From: Actinomadura meyerae
Lineage (GTDB): Bacteria > Actinomycetota > Actinomycetes > Streptosporangiales > Streptosporangiaceae
Assembly (NCBI RefSeq): GCF_900188445.1
Contig: NZ_FZOR01000025.1
Location: 62,001-126,000, forward strand
Reading direction: 5' to 3'
Length of the DNA stretch: 64,000 nucleotides
Positions within the stretch are counted from its first letter, which is position 1; every line of letters starts with the position of its first letter. A program made the translations under genes and the position numbers. Below, piece by piece: positions 15,591 through 24,714 of the stretch. The notes below the pieces were generated by a model. The model did not search any database and had not been told where the DNA came from. It was given only the letters and a program-made list of their open reading frames with translations.

Positions 15591-15628
15591 CGGAGGCGCT
15601 TACCTCCATCGGAGGCGCTTACCTACAT
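15591..15628. repeat. Two 19-bp direct repeats, possible operator upstream of kinase operon
   Basis: CGGAGGCGCTTACCTCCAT (15591-15609) and CGGAGGCGCTTACCTACAT (15610-15628) differ at one base. A related GTACCTACGTCC lies just before. They sit between the deacetylase stop and the kinase promoter; a binding site for the response regulator is possible. Confidence 0.6.
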
Positions 15629-15630
15629 GG

Positions 15631-16476
15631 TCACAGGGCCACGAACGTGAGGCCGCGCTTCTTCAGCTTGGGGATGGCGTCGCGCAGGGCCTTGATGGTC
15701 TGGGAGCGGTCGCCGCCGCCGTCGTGGCACAGGATGATGTTGTTCTCCTTGCCCTTCAGCAGGGCGCGGCGGATGCTGCCCACACCGGGGCGGGCCCAGT
15801 CGCGGGGGTCGACGGCCCAGTCGACGGGGAGCATGCCGTGCTCGGCGACCAGCTCCAGGACGGTCTTGGACCAGGCGCCGCCGGGCGAGCGGAAGAACTG
15901 CGGGACGACGCCGGTGGCGTCCGCGATCCGGTCGTGCGCCTCGACGATCTCCTTGCGGACCTTCTTCTCCGACAGGTGCGCGATGGAGATCGGGTGCGTC
16001 TGGGTGTGGTTGCAGATCTGGTGGCCGGCGTCGGCGATGCGGCGGGTGAGCGCCGGGTACTCCTTCACCTGCTCGCCGATGATGAAGAACGTCGCGTGGA
16101 TGCGGTGCTCGGCCAGCAGGTCGAGCATCTTGGGCGTCCACGTCGGGTTCGGGCCGTCGTCGATGGTCAGCGCGATCGACTTCGGCGGCGCGGGCGGGGC
16201 GAGCTGCGATAGCTCCCGGACGGGCTTCTCCAGCGCGGTGAGCTTGCCCGGCGTCCAGGACGCGGCTCGCGGGGTGGGGGTCGGCGTCGGGGTCGGGGTC
16301 GGGGTCGGATGGATCACCGGCCGCGCGCGGGGCGTCGCCGCGGGCGCGGCCGCCGCGCGGGAGCCCGAGGGCCGGGCGGCGTCGGCGCCGAGCGTGACGA
16401 GCCCGGCGGCACCCAGCAGCAGAAGCGCGTTGCGGCGGGATGTCCCACCTGACTCCTCAACCTCCACAAGTCCCAC
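15631..16476 (-). CDS. Secreted polysaccharide deacetylase (NodB domain)
   Basis: A 281-aa protein. A twin-arginine-like signal (TSRRNALLLLGAAG) is followed by an Ala/Pro-rich stretch and a (Pro-Thr)6 linker (about 57-69). The NodB domain follows: TIDDGPN (Asp107/Asp108), the metal-binding HTQTH (His157 and His161), RSPGG near 195, and a closing ILCHDGGGDR. This is the metal-dependent de-N-acetylase family acting on peptidoglycan or chitin-like sugars, most likely a cell-wall peptidoglycan N-acetylglucosamine deacetylase. The linker arises from a GGGTC-type microsatellite. Confidence 0.92.
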   Translation of the reverse strand: MGLVEVEESGGTSRRNALLLLGAAGLVTLGADAARPSGSRAAAAPAATPRARPVIHPTPTPTPTPTPTPRAASWTPGKLTALEKPVRELSQLAPPAPPKSIALTIDDGPNPTWTPKMLDLLAEHRIHATFFIIGEQVKEYPALTRRIADAGHQICNHTQTHPISIAHLSEKKVRKEIVEAHDRIADATGVVPQFFRSPGGAWSKTVLELVAEHGMLPVDWAVDPRDWARPGVGSIRRALLKGKENNIILCHDGGGDRSQTIKALRDAIPKLKKRGLTFVAL

Positions 16477-16594
16477 GCTATCGAGGTTTTAAGGGGGTAG
16501 GTGGTCGCTATGGGATCACAATCGGCTCATTTGGGCGGCAGATGAGCGCGACCCCGCGGACCGGCCCCTGCCGGCGTTCGTACAGGAGGAGTGG

Positions 16595-17839
16595 ATGGGC
16601 ATTGACGTCAAGGCGGTGGAGGCTCTCGGCGGCGAGGTCCTCGACTGGCGGTTCAAGGCGGTCCCCGCGTCCGCGCACGGGATGACGGTGGACGAGGCGG
16701 GTGATGCGCGGCTCCCGCTGGACGACTTCGGGACCCCGCTGCTGACCCTCGACGCGAGCGCCCTGGAGCACAACGTGCGGGCGATGGCGCGCTGGACGCG
16801 CGACGCCGGGCTCCTGCTGGCCCCGCACGGCAAGACGACGATGGCCCCGGCGCTGTGGCGGCGGCAGCTCGACGCGGGCGCGTGGGCGATCACGGTCGCG
16901 AACCTGCCGCAGTTGCGGGTGGCGCGGGCGTTCGGGGTGCGGCGCGTCCTGTACGCGAGCACGCTTCTCGACCCGGCGGGGCTGGCGTGGCTGTCGGGCG
17001 AGCTGGACGGCGACCCCGACTTCGAGTTCCTCTCGTGGGTCGACTCGGTCCGGTCGGTGGAACTGATGGACGAGGCGCTGCGCGCGGCCCGCGGCCAGCG
17101 GCAGGTCGACGTGTGCGTGGAGCTGGGCGGCCCTGACGGGCGCACCGGCGTGCGGGACGACGGCGACGCGCGGGAGGTCGCCGCGGCCGTCCGCGCGGCC
17201 CGCACGCTCCGGCTCGCCGGGATCGGCGGGTACGAGGGCGCCCTCGCCCACGACGCGTCCGAGCGGAGCCGCGCCTCGGTCGGCGCCTACCTGCGGCGGC
17301 TCGGCAACCTGCACGAGCGGCTGGAGTACGAGGTGGACGAGCCGGTCCTGACCGTCGGCGGCAGCGCCTACTTCGACCAGGTCGCCGATGAGCTCGGCGG
17401 TGCCGGCGGACGGGTGGTGCTGCGGTCGGGCGCGTACATCGTCCACGACGACGGCTTCTACCAGGGCATCTCGCCCTTCGCCCGGGGCACGGACGGCGAG
17501 CGGCTCCGTTCGGCCATGCACGCCTGGGGGCGGGTCATCTCCCGGCCCGAACCCGGCCTGGCGCTGCTGGACGTGGGCAAGCGCGACGTCCCGTTCGATG
17601 AGGGCCTGCCCGCACCCCAGCTCGTACGGGGGAAGGGCCCGCTCGAAGGCGGCCGCATCACCGCGCTCAACGACCAGCACGCCTTTCTCCGGGACACTTC
17701 CGCCGAGGTCGGCGACGTGGTCAGGCTCGGCCTCTCCCACCCGTGCACGGCGCTCGACAAGTGGACGATGATTCCGGTCGTGGACGACGCCGGCGCGGAC
17801 CATCCCGTCGTGGTCGACTACATCCGGACATTCTTTTGA
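16595..17839 (+). CDS. D-serine/D-threonine dehydratase-like PLP enzyme (DSD1 family)
   Basis: A 414-aa fold-type III PLP enzyme. The N-terminal alanine-racemase-like barrel has the Schiff-base lysine in APHGKTTMAP (Lys80). The C-terminal D-serine-dehydratase-like beta domain has the His-x-Cys pair LSHPCTALDKW (His382, Cys384), which binds zinc in eukaryotic-type D-serine dehydratase. Expected reactions are deamination of D-Ser or D-Thr, or a related D-amino acid. TACAGGAGGA precedes ATG 16595 at ideal spacing. Divergent from the deacetylase. Confidence 0.88.
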   Translation: MGIDVKAVEALGGEVLDWRFKAVPASAHGMTVDEAGDARLPLDDFGTPLLTLDASALEHNVRAMARWTRDAGLLLAPHGKTTMAPALWRRQLDAGAWAITVANLPQLRVARAFGVRRVLYASTLLDPAGLAWLSGELDGDPDFEFLSWVDSVRSVELMDEALRAARGQRQVDVCVELGGPDGRTGVRDDGDAREVAAAVRAARTLRLAGIGGYEGALAHDASERSRASVGAYLRRLGNLHERLEYEVDEPVLTVGGSAYFDQVADELGGAGGRVVLRSGAYIVHDDGFYQGISPFARGTDGERLRSAMHAWGRVISRPEPGLALLDVGKRDVPFDEGLPAPQLVRGKGPLEGGRITALNDQHAFLRDTSAEVGDVVRLGLSHPCTALDKWTMIPVVDDAGADHPVVVDYIRTFF

Positions 17840-18247
17840 AGGCCCGCCTTCTGAACCGCTGCCAGGCCGCTGCCAGGCCGCTTCCGGGGCGCTTCCGGCG
17901 GGCCGCGATAAAAGAGCAACGCGTCCGCGCTGATCGTCGTAATCCTTTTACTACAGACAATCATGTTCGCCAGAGGTGTTACGGTCGTCAGTGCAATTCG
18001 GGGGCCGGACGTCCCCGGCCGGATACGAGCCGGGACGGCCGTGCGATCACGGCCCGGCGCAGCCGGCGTGTGGTGACCGAATGTCCAGGCAGTGCGCCAC
18101 GGGGGCCGATCTGCACTGGACGACGCCCGCGTCGCTGACCCCGTCGCCGGGCCGATCCGACGAGAGACCGCGCGGCCCCGCGGTTCTCCCCGGCCCATCG
18201 GCCCTGCAAGCCCGTCCCCCACCATCTCGGTGGCGGCGGCCGCGCGC
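17840..18247. other. 408-bp intergenic region with short tandem repeats and an AT-rich patch
   Basis: No gene is called. Four imperfect 11-bp tandem units (CCGCTGCCAGG type) lie at 17856-17899, just past the DSD1-like stop. An AT-rich stretch (about 17910-17990) contains GTCGTAATCCTTTTACTAC, an imperfect palindrome. A 135-aa minus-strand frame crosses it without coding character. Confidence 0.5.
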
Positions 18248-19153
18248 TCAGGGGAGCAGGCCGGCGCGGCGCGCGGCGGTCACGGCCTCCAGGCGGGTGT
18301 GGCTGTCGAGCTTGCGCATCGCCGAGCGCAGGTAGCTCTTCACCGTCTCGGGTAGCAGGCCCAGCCGTTCGGCGGCCTCCGCGTTCGTGCAGCCGATCGC
18401 CACGTACGACAGGACGTCCAGCTCGCGCGGCGACAGGGCGGGGCGCGGTGCGGCGTCCGCGTCGTCCAGCCCGGCGCCGTCGCCCGGCCCGGCGGCGGCG
18501 AGGCGCAGCGACGCCCGGCGGAGGCGGTCCCTGGTCGGCAGGTCGCTGACCTCCTCGGCCAGCGCCCGCAGCTCCGCGTGCACGGCCCGCACCTCCTCCC
18601 ACCGCGCCGCCGACGTGCCCGGCGCCGCCGGCGCGCCGGACCCGGCCCGCGCGAGCGCCTCGTCGGCGCGGTCCTGGACGGCGAGGTCCTGTTCGAGGTC
18701 GCGGGCGACCTGGACGGCGGCGCCCACGATGCGGTCGGCGAGGCCGAGCGGCTCGCGGAGCGCGCCGTACAGGACGCCGCGCACCCGCCGCCGCACGACG
18801 ATCGGGACCGCGACGATCGACAGCAGCCCCTCCCGCCCCACGGGCTTGTCGTAGTCATGGCTGATGGACGCCGCGCACGGGTAGTTGCTCACCCAGGCGG
18901 GGCGTCCGAGCGCCATCGCCTTGCCGCCGAGCCCGTTGCCCTGCCGGACGACGAGGCCGTTCAGCGAGTCCGTCGTGTTGCCGACCAGCTCGGTGATGCA
19001 CAGCCGGTCCCGGCCGCTCAGCGCACCGCCGAACACCATCGGCAGGCCGGTCGTGCGGTGCAGGGACAGCACCGCCGACCGGACGGCTCCCGCGTCGTCG
19101 CGAGCCCCGCGGGGGGCGCGTCCTCCCGAGGCCCCCGGTTCCGCCGCATCCAT
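18248..19153 (-). CDS. GAF-domain LuxR-family transcriptional regulator
   Basis: A 301-aa protein from ATG 19153. Residues about 20-170 form a GAF-like sensor (GLPMVFGGAL, GNGLGGKAMALGRPAWVSNYPCA, GLLSIVAVPIVVRRRVRGVLYGALREP). After an Ala/Pro linker, the C-terminal LuxR helix-turn-helix (about 235-297) contains LSPRELDVLSYVAIGCTNAEAAERL and TVKSYLRSAMRKLDSHTRLEAV. Such regulators accompany catabolic acyl-CoA ligase and dehydrogenase genes in actinomycetes. It lies directly downstream of two acyl-CoA ligase genes on the same strand. Confidence 0.9.
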   Translation of the reverse strand: MDAAEPGASGGRAPRGARDDAGAVRSAVLSLHRTTGLPMVFGGALSGRDRLCITELVGNTTDSLNGLVVRQGNGLGGKAMALGRPAWVSNYPCAASISHDYDKPVGREGLLSIVAVPIVVRRRVRGVLYGALREPLGLADRIVGAAVQVARDLEQDLAVQDRADEALARAGSGAPAAPGTSAARWEEVRAVHAELRALAEEVSDLPTRDRLRRASLRLAAAGPGDGAGLDDADAAPRPALSPRELDVLSYVAIGCTNAEAAERLGLLPETVKSYLRSAMRKLDSHTRLEAVTAARRAGLLP

Positions 19154-19170
19154 GCCCCGAGCATGCCTTG

Positions 19171-19186
19171 CGTGACCCTCGTCACG
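19171..19186. promoter_or_regulatory. Palindrome upstream of GAF-LuxR gene
   Basis: CGTGAC-CCTC-GTCACG, a perfect 6-bp-arm inverted repeat 17 bases upstream of the regulator start and downstream of the ligase stop; operator or weak terminator. Confidence 0.4.
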
Positions 19187-19230
19187 AAAGGGTCGCGCGC
19201 GGAGAAACGGCGCGGTTGTTCCGCCGGCGG

Positions 19231-20874
19231 TCAGGCGTGCCGCCGGGCGGCGACGTCCTCCAGGCCGAGGATGTCGACGGCCTCCGCGCGCATCTGCACC
19301 TTGCGGATCTTTCCGGTGACCGTCATCGGGAACTCCTCGACGACGTGCACGTAACGGGGGATCTTGTAGTGGGCGAGCCTGCCCTCGCAGAACGCGCGCA
19401 GCTCGCCCGCGGTCATCCCGGGCACGCCCTCGCGCAGCCGCACCCAGGCCATCAGCTCCTCGCCGTACTTCTCGTCGGGGACGCCGATGACCTGCGCGTC
19501 CACGATGTCGGGATGGGTGTAGAGGAACTCCTCGATCTCGCGCGGGTAGACGTTCTCGCCGCCCCGGATGACCATGTCCTTGATCCGGCCGGTGATGTTG
19601 ACGTAGCCGTCGTCGTCCATCACGGCGAGGTCGCCGGTGTGCATCCAGCGGGCCGCGTCGATGGCCTCGGCCGTCTTGTCCGGCTCCTCCCAGTAGCCGA
19701 GCATCACCGAGTAGCCGCGGGTGCAGAACTCGCCGGGGACGCCGCGCGGGACGGTGACGCCGGTCTCCGGGTCGATGATCTTGATCTCCAGATGCGGCAG
19801 CACGGTGCCGACCGTGGACACCCGGCGGTCGAGCGAGTCGCCCGCCCGGGTCTGCGTCGACACCGGCGACGTCTCCGTCATGCCGTAGCAGATCGCGACC
19901 TCGGCCATCCCGAGCCGGTCGATGACCTGCCTCATCACCTCGACCGGGCACGGCGAGCCCGCCATGATCCCGGTGCGGAGCGCGGACAGGTCGAGGCCGT
20001 CCAGCGACGGCTCGTTCAGCATCGCGATGAACATCGTCGGCACCCCGTACAGCGAGGTGCAGCGCTCGGCGGCGGCCGCTTCGAGGGTCGCCTCCGGGTC
20101 GAACGCCGGCGCCGGGATAACGACGCACGCGCCGTGGCTGGTCGCCGCCAGGTTGCCCATGACCATGCCGAAGCAGTGGTAGAAGGGCACCGGGACGCAC
20201 ACGCGGTCCTCTTCGTCGTAGCCGCACAGCTCACCGACGAAGTAGCCGTTGTTCAGGATGTTGTGGTGGGAGAGCGTCGCGCCCTTGGGGAAGCCCGTCG
20301 TCCCGGACGTGTACTGGATGTTGATGGGGTCGTCGGCGGTGAGGGTCCGCGCGATGCCGTGCAGGACGGACGGATCGCTCGTCCGGCCCTCCTCCATGAG
20401 CGCGTCCCAGCCGGGAGTGCCGATGAGGATGACGTCGCGTAGGGCGGGGCACTTCGGCCTTACCTCGTCCACCATCGCCGCGTAGTCGGACGTTTTGAAG
20501 GTGGGCGCCGCGACCAGCGTCCGTATGCCCGCCTGGTTGAGGACGAACTCAAGCTCGTGCACCCGGTAGGCGGGGTTGATGTTGACGAGGATCGCGCCCA
20601 GTTTCGCCGTCGCGTACTGGACGAGCATCCACTCGGCGCAGTTCGGCGCCCAGATCCCGACACGGTCGCCCTTGACCACGCCGAGGTCGCGCAGGCCGAG
20701 CGCGACGGCCTCCACGTCGTCGGCGAGCTGCTCGTACGTCCAGCGGCGGCCGGACGCGCGCTCGACGAGCGCGTCCCGCTCGGGGAAGGCCGCGACCGTC
20801 CGGTCCAGGTTGGCGCCGATGGTGTCGCCGAGCAGCGGGGTGGTCGACGTGCCCGACGCGTAGGAGAGGGTCAT
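19231..20874 (-). CDS. Acyl-CoA synthetase (AMP-dependent, medium/long-chain type)
   Basis: A 547-aa adenylate-forming enzyme. Motifs: IQYTSGTTGFPKGA, CYGMTETSPVS, GYWEEPDKTAEAI, MHTGDLAVMDDDGYVNITGRIKDMVIRGGENVYP and the catalytic C-terminal lysine in TVTGKIRKVQMR. The pattern fits fatty-acyl-CoA synthetases of the FadD35/AcsA2 kind. ATG 20874 overlaps the TGA of the preceding ligase (ATGA), so the two ligases form one operon. Which acid each activates cannot be told from sequence. Confidence 0.92.
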   Translation of the reverse strand: MTLSYASGTSTTPLLGDTIGANLDRTVAAFPERDALVERASGRRWTYEQLADDVEAVALGLRDLGVVKGDRVGIWAPNCAEWMLVQYATAKLGAILVNINPAYRVHELEFVLNQAGIRTLVAAPTFKTSDYAAMVDEVRPKCPALRDVILIGTPGWDALMEEGRTSDPSVLHGIARTLTADDPINIQYTSGTTGFPKGATLSHHNILNNGYFVGELCGYDEEDRVCVPVPFYHCFGMVMGNLAATSHGACVVIPAPAFDPEATLEAAAAERCTSLYGVPTMFIAMLNEPSLDGLDLSALRTGIMAGSPCPVEVMRQVIDRLGMAEVAICYGMTETSPVSTQTRAGDSLDRRVSTVGTVLPHLEIKIIDPETGVTVPRGVPGEFCTRGYSVMLGYWEEPDKTAEAIDAARWMHTGDLAVMDDDGYVNITGRIKDMVIRGGENVYPREIEEFLYTHPDIVDAQVIGVPDEKYGEELMAWVRLREGVPGMTAGELRAFCEGRLAHYKIPRYVHVVEEFPMTVTGKIRKVQMRAEAVDILGLEDVAARRHA

Positions 20875-22553
20875 CGCAGGTCCTCCTCGCGGAACTCGCC
20901 CTCGGGCCGGTCGTCCGGGCCGGGATGCTTGTCGATCTCGCTGGTCCGCAGCTCGACCCGGCGGATCTTGCCGGAGATCGTCTTCGGCAGCTCGCCGAAC
21001 TCCAGCAGCCGCACCCGCTTGTACGGCGACAGCTGCGCCCGGCTGTGCGCGAAGATCGCCTTCGCGGTCTCGGCGGTCGGCTCCCACCCGGCGGCGAGCG
21101 TCACGTACGCCTTCGGGACGGCCGCCCGGACCGGGTCGGGCGACGGCACGACCGCCGCCTCCGCGACCGCCTCGTGCTCGATCAGCACGCTCTCCAGCTC
21201 GAACGGCGAGATCTTGTAGTCGGACGCCTTGAACACGTCGTCGGCGCGCCCGACATAGGTGATGTACCCGTCCTCGTCGCGGGAGCCGATGTCGCCGGTG
21301 TGGTAGTAGCCGCCGGCCATCGCCTCCTCGGTGCGGGCCTCGTCGCCGTGGTAGCCGGTCATCAGCCCGAGCGGGCGGTCCTCCAGTTCGAGGCAGATCT
21401 CGCCCTCGTCGGCCGGCCGCCCGGTCAGCGGGTCGATCAGCGCCACCCGGTAGCCGGGCACGGCGCGCCCCATCGATCCCGGCTTCACCGGCTGGCCGGG
21501 GGTGTTGGCGATCTGCACGGTCGTCTCGGTCTGCCCGAAGCCGTCGCGGATCGTGCGGTCCCAGGCGTCCCGCACCCGCTCGATCACCTCGGGGTTCAGC
21601 GGCTCGCCCGCCGCGACGACCTCGCGCGGCGGCGTCGCGAGGCGGCCGAGGTCGGCCTGGATCAGCATCCGCCACACGGTCGGCGGCGCGCAGAAGCTCG
21701 TGATGCCGCAGCGCTCCATCGTGTCGAGCAGCCGGTCGGCGTCGAACCGCGTGTAGTTGAAGATGAAGACGCACGCCTCGGCGTCCCACGGCGCGAAGAT
21801 GTTGCTCCACGCGTGCTTCGCCCAGCCCGGCGACGAGATGTTGAGGTGGACGTCCCCGGGCCGCAGCCCGATCCAGTACATCGTCGACAGGTGCCCCGCC
21901 GGATAGGACGCGTGGGTGTGCTCCACCAGCTTCGGCTGCGCCGTCGTCCCGGACGTGAAGTAGAGCAGCAGGGTGTCCTGCGACATCGTCAGCCCGTAGG
22001 GCGTGAACGACTCGCCCTCGTCGTAGGCGTCGGCGTACGACGTCCAGCCCTCGACCGGCGCGCCCACGGCGATCTTCGTGTAGTCGCCCTCGACCCCGTC
22101 GAACTTGCCCGTGTCGGCCGAGGCGACGACCACGTGCCGGGCCTTGCCGCGGGTCAGCCGGTCCCGCAGGTCGGCCGTGCCGAGCAGCGGCGTGCACGGA
22201 ATCATGATCGCGCCGAGCTTCATCACCGCCAGGACGGTCTCCCACAGCTCGACCTGGTTGCCGAGCATCAGGATGACCCGGTCGCCGCGCCGCACGCCCG
22301 CCCGGCGCAGCAGGTTCGCGACCTGGTTGGACCGCCGCGACAGCTGCGCGAACGAGTACCGCGCCTCCGAGCCGTCCTCCTCGACGATCCACAGCCCGGG
22401 CGCGTCGTTGCCCGCGGCGATCATGTCGAACCAGTCCAGCGCCCAGTTGAAACCGGTCAGCACCGGCCACCGGAACTTCTCGTACGCCGTCGCGTAGTCG
22501 TCGCGATGCGCGAGCAGGAAGTCGCGCGCCGCGCGGAACTCGACTGCGGGCAT
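20871..22553 (-). CDS. AMP-dependent acyl-CoA ligase (acetyl/aryl-CoA ligase-like)
   Basis: A 560-aa ligase from ATG 22553, preceded by GGAGAG. Motifs: LLYFTSGTTAQPKLVEHTH (the P-loop with the unusual AQPKLVEH seen in acetate/medium-chain and aryl ligases), DGFGQTETTVQIANTPGQP, GYYHTGDIGSRDEDGYITYVGRADDVFKASDYKISPFELES and the C-terminal LPKTISGKIRRVELR. The alternative upstream starts at 22622 and 22604 lack a good Shine-Dalgarno. It is coupled to the downstream ligase by a four-base overlap. Confidence 0.92.
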   Translation of the reverse strand: MPAVEFRAARDFLLAHRDDYATAYEKFRWPVLTGFNWALDWFDMIAAGNDAPGLWIVEEDGSEARYSFAQLSRRSNQVANLLRRAGVRRGDRVILMLGNQVELWETVLAVMKLGAIMIPCTPLLGTADLRDRLTRGKARHVVVASADTGKFDGVEGDYTKIAVGAPVEGWTSYADAYDEGESFTPYGLTMSQDTLLLYFTSGTTAQPKLVEHTHASYPAGHLSTMYWIGLRPGDVHLNISSPGWAKHAWSNIFAPWDAEACVFIFNYTRFDADRLLDTMERCGITSFCAPPTVWRMLIQADLGRLATPPREVVAAGEPLNPEVIERVRDAWDRTIRDGFGQTETTVQIANTPGQPVKPGSMGRAVPGYRVALIDPLTGRPADEGEICLELEDRPLGLMTGYHGDEARTEEAMAGGYYHTGDIGSRDEDGYITYVGRADDVFKASDYKISPFELESVLIEHEAVAEAAVVPSPDPVRAAVPKAYVTLAAGWEPTAETAKAIFAHSRAQLSPYKRVRLLEFGELPKTISGKIRRVELRTSEIDKHPGPDDRPEGEFREEDLR

Positions 22554-22649
22554 GGTCTCTCCTCGTAGCCGCACGGACACCCGGTCACCTGGATGGTTGG
22601 CCATCCGGGTGACCCGCGCCACCCCCGAACGGGGGTAGTCGTGATCGTC

Positions 22650-23264
22650 CTACCCGCGCGCGGTGAACGTCGACCGCAGCAGCCGCGCCATGTGCTCGCC
22701 GACCTGCTCGGGCGTCCACCCGCGCTCGTCGAGCAGCGTCTCGCTCACCCCGTTGGAGACGAGCGCGAGCAGCATGTCGGTGGCGGTATCGACCGTCCAG
22801 CCGGGGGCGAGGACGCCCTCCTCGGCCAGCCGCCGGATCAGCGCCCGGTTGGTCTCCAGCCGCCAGTACAGCGCCGCCTCCCAGTGCCGCGCCGCGTCCG
22901 GGTCGGTGCCCGCCTCCCGCTCCACCGCCCGCGACACCGGCAGGATGCGCGCCATGAAGTCGGCGTGCCGGTACGCGAACTCCTCCAGCGCCGCCACCGC
23001 GTCCGGCGCGTCGCCGATCGGCGCGAACCGGCCCTCCAGGTCCTCGACCTCGTTGACGTAGCCGAACAGCTCGGCGATCAGGTCGGCGCGGGACGCGAAG
23101 TGCAGGTAGACGGCCCGGCGCGACACTCCGGCGTGCTCGGCGACGGCCGCCATCGTCGTCGCCGCCATGCCGCGCTCCTCGACCAGCTCGCGGGCGGCCC
23201 GCAGCAGCGCCATCCGGGAACGGCGGCTCCGCGCGTTCCGCGGCTCATCGATCGACCTGGCCAT
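22650..23264 (-). CDS. TetR-family transcriptional repressor
   Basis: A 204-aa protein with the TetR N-terminal helix-turn-helix (about 15-65: ALLRAARELVEERGMAATTMAAVAEHAGVSRRAVYLHFASRAD split over two helices) and a divergent C-terminal ligand domain. It is divergently transcribed from an MFS exporter, the classic TetR arrangement. The 60-bp spacer carries two perfect 13-bp inverted arms, the presumed operator. The ligand is probably a substrate of the exporter. Confidence 0.92.
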   Translation of the reverse strand: MARSIDEPRNARSRRSRMALLRAARELVEERGMAATTMAAVAEHAGVSRRAVYLHFASRADLIAELFGYVNEVEDLEGRFAPIGDAPDAVAALEEFAYRHADFMARILPVSRAVEREAGTDPDAARHWEAALYWRLETNRALIRRLAEEGVLAPGWTVDTATDMLLALVSNGVSETLLDERGWTPEQVGEHMARLLRSTFTARG

Positions 23265-23292
23265 GGCCCCATGATCCCAGCCTTGCCGGATG

Positions 23293-23331
23293 TGCACATG
23301 CTGTGTACTTTTTAACTTCACAGCATGTGCA
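23293..23331. promoter_or_regulatory. TetR operator: perfect 13-bp inverted repeat
   Basis: TGCACATGCTGTG (23293-23305) and CACAGCATGTGCA (23319-23331) are perfectly complementary arms around an AT-rich 13-bp centre. The site lies between the tetR and MFS starts and should control both. It covers ATG 23325, which argues that the MFS start is further downstream. Confidence 0.8.
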
Positions 23332-23351
23332 GTTTGTGTGAAGGGGGCACC

Positions 23352-24656
23352 GTGCGGCAGTGGTGGCCGGTCGCGGGCTGCGGCCTCGTCGTGTTCATGG
23401 CGACTCTCGACACGAGCATCGTCGCGGTGGCGCTGCCGTCCCTCGAACGCGACTTCGGGGTGCGGACGTCCGCCGCGGAATGGGTCGTCCTCGGCTACCT
23501 CGCGCCGCTGATCGCGCTCACCCTTCCCGCCGGCCGGTGGCTCGACCGCACGGGCCCGCGCGCCGCGCTCCTGCTCGCGGTCGCCGGCTTCACGCTGAGC
23601 AGCCTGGCCGCCGGGCTGGCCCCCTCGCTCGCGCACCTGGTCGCGTCCCGCGCCGCGCAGGGCGCCTTCGCGGCGGTGCTGTTCGCGGTCGTCCCGGCCA
23701 TCGTGATCCGGGCCGTCCGCCCCGATCTGGCCGGACGGGCGAGCGCGCTCGTCATGACGCTCGGCCCGCTCGGCGCCGTGAGCGGCCCGCCGCTCGGCGG
23801 AGTGATCGTCCAGGCCTGGGGATGGCCGTGGATCTTCTTCATCAACATCCCGATCGGCGTCCTGGTCACGGCCATCGCCCCGGCGACCGTGCCGCCCGAC
23901 GCCCTCCGGCTCCCGGACCGCGCCTTCCTGACCGAGACGGCGCTCCTCGCGGCGGCGAGCGTCACCCTGCTCCTCGCCCTCTCGCTGTCGGCGAGCCACG
24001 GCATCGGGTGGCTGTCCCTGGCCGCCTGCGCCGCCCCGCCCCTGCACCTCTGGGGACGGACGAGGGCGAGCGCCCCCGTCCGCTCCCTCCTGCGCGTCCC
24101 GGCGCTGGCCGCGCCCGTCGCGGCGATCATGCTGAACGCCCTGGTCATCTCCCTCACCGAATTCCTGGCGCCCTTCTACCTGCAGCGGACGCTGGGGCTC
24201 TCCCCGTCCGCCACCGCGGCGGCGATCCTGGCGCTCCCCGCGGCGATGGTCGCGGCGGGCCCGGCGGGCGGCGTCCTCGGCGACCGGTGGGGGACGCACC
24301 GCACGGCCGTCCTCGGAGCCGCGGTCACGGCCACCGGCGTCCTGCTGCTCGTGCCCGTCGGAAGCGACTGGCACCCGGCGAACCTGAGCTGGCGCCTGGC
24401 CATCGTCGGCGCGGGCACCGGCCTCTTCGCGGGCCCGTCCTTTGCGCGTCTCATGTCGAACGCGCCACCCGACCTCCTGGGCAGCGCGGGCGCGGCGCAG
24501 AGCCTGGCCCGCCAACTCGGCTTCTCCCTGGGGCCCGCCCTGGCGACCACAGTGTGGGCTCTGTCGGGCTACACCCTCACGGGTCTCCGCGCAGCCTTCG
24601 CTCTGGCCACCGCGACCACCTTGATGACTCTCCTCGCACTGCGCACAGGACATTGA
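23352..24656 (+). CDS. MFS transporter, DHA2-type drug exporter
   Basis: About 434 aa from GTG 23352. The first helix carries the antiporter signature (FMATLDTSIVAVALPSLERDFGV), followed by RWLDRTGPRAALL (loop 2-3 motif) and motif C-like GPLGAVSGPPLGG in helix five. Around 12-14 membrane helices are apparent. The family (EmrB/QacA, DHA2) exports hydrophobic drugs with proton uptake. GTG 23352 sits behind AAGGGGG and outside the operator; ATG 23325 would add nine residues and lie within it. Controlled by the divergent TetR. Confidence 0.9.
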   Translation: MRQWWPVAGCGLVVFMATLDTSIVAVALPSLERDFGVRTSAAEWVVLGYLAPLIALTLPAGRWLDRTGPRAALLLAVAGFTLSSLAAGLAPSLAHLVASRAAQGAFAAVLFAVVPAIVIRAVRPDLAGRASALVMTLGPLGAVSGPPLGGVIVQAWGWPWIFFINIPIGVLVTAIAPATVPPDALRLPDRAFLTETALLAAASVTLLLALSLSASHGIGWLSLAACAAPPLHLWGRTRASAPVRSLLRVPALAAPVAAIMLNALVISLTEFLAPFYLQRTLGLSPSATAAAILALPAAMVAAGPAGGVLGDRWGTHRTAVLGAAVTATGVLLLVPVGSDWHPANLSWRLAIVGAGTGLFAGPSFARLMSNAPPDLLGSAGAAQSLARQLGFSLGPALATTVWALSGYTLTGLRAAFALATATTLMTLLALRTGH

Positions 24657-24658
24657 AA

Positions 24659-24699
24659 CGGCGGACGACCCGGGCCGGTCGGCCACGGGTCGTCCGCCG
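24659..24699. terminator. Bidirectional terminator hairpin
   Basis: Perfect 14-bp stem CGGCGGACGACCCG / CGGGTCGTCCGCCG with a 13-base loop, between the convergent MFS and DoxX genes. Confidence 0.85.
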
Positions 24700-24714
24700 T
24701 GAGGTGTTGTCGGC

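Noticed and set aside
16272..16310. GGGTC-type microsatellite as a CRISPR-like or regulatory repeat
   Set aside because: It simply encodes a (Pro-Thr)6 linker in the deacetylase.
17818..18225. 135-aa minus-strand ORF in the intergenic region at 18 kb
   Set aside because: Low coding character, no domain, and it crosses short tandem repeats and an AT-rich patch.
19231..22470. 1079-aa frame covering both acyl-CoA ligase genes
   Set aside because: The first half is an out-of-frame shadow of the upstream ligase; the real second ligase begins at ATG 20874, overlapping the upstream stop.
22650..24686. 678-aa minus-strand frame containing the TetR protein
   Set aside because: Residues before ATG 23264 are antisense to the MFS gene with no homology.
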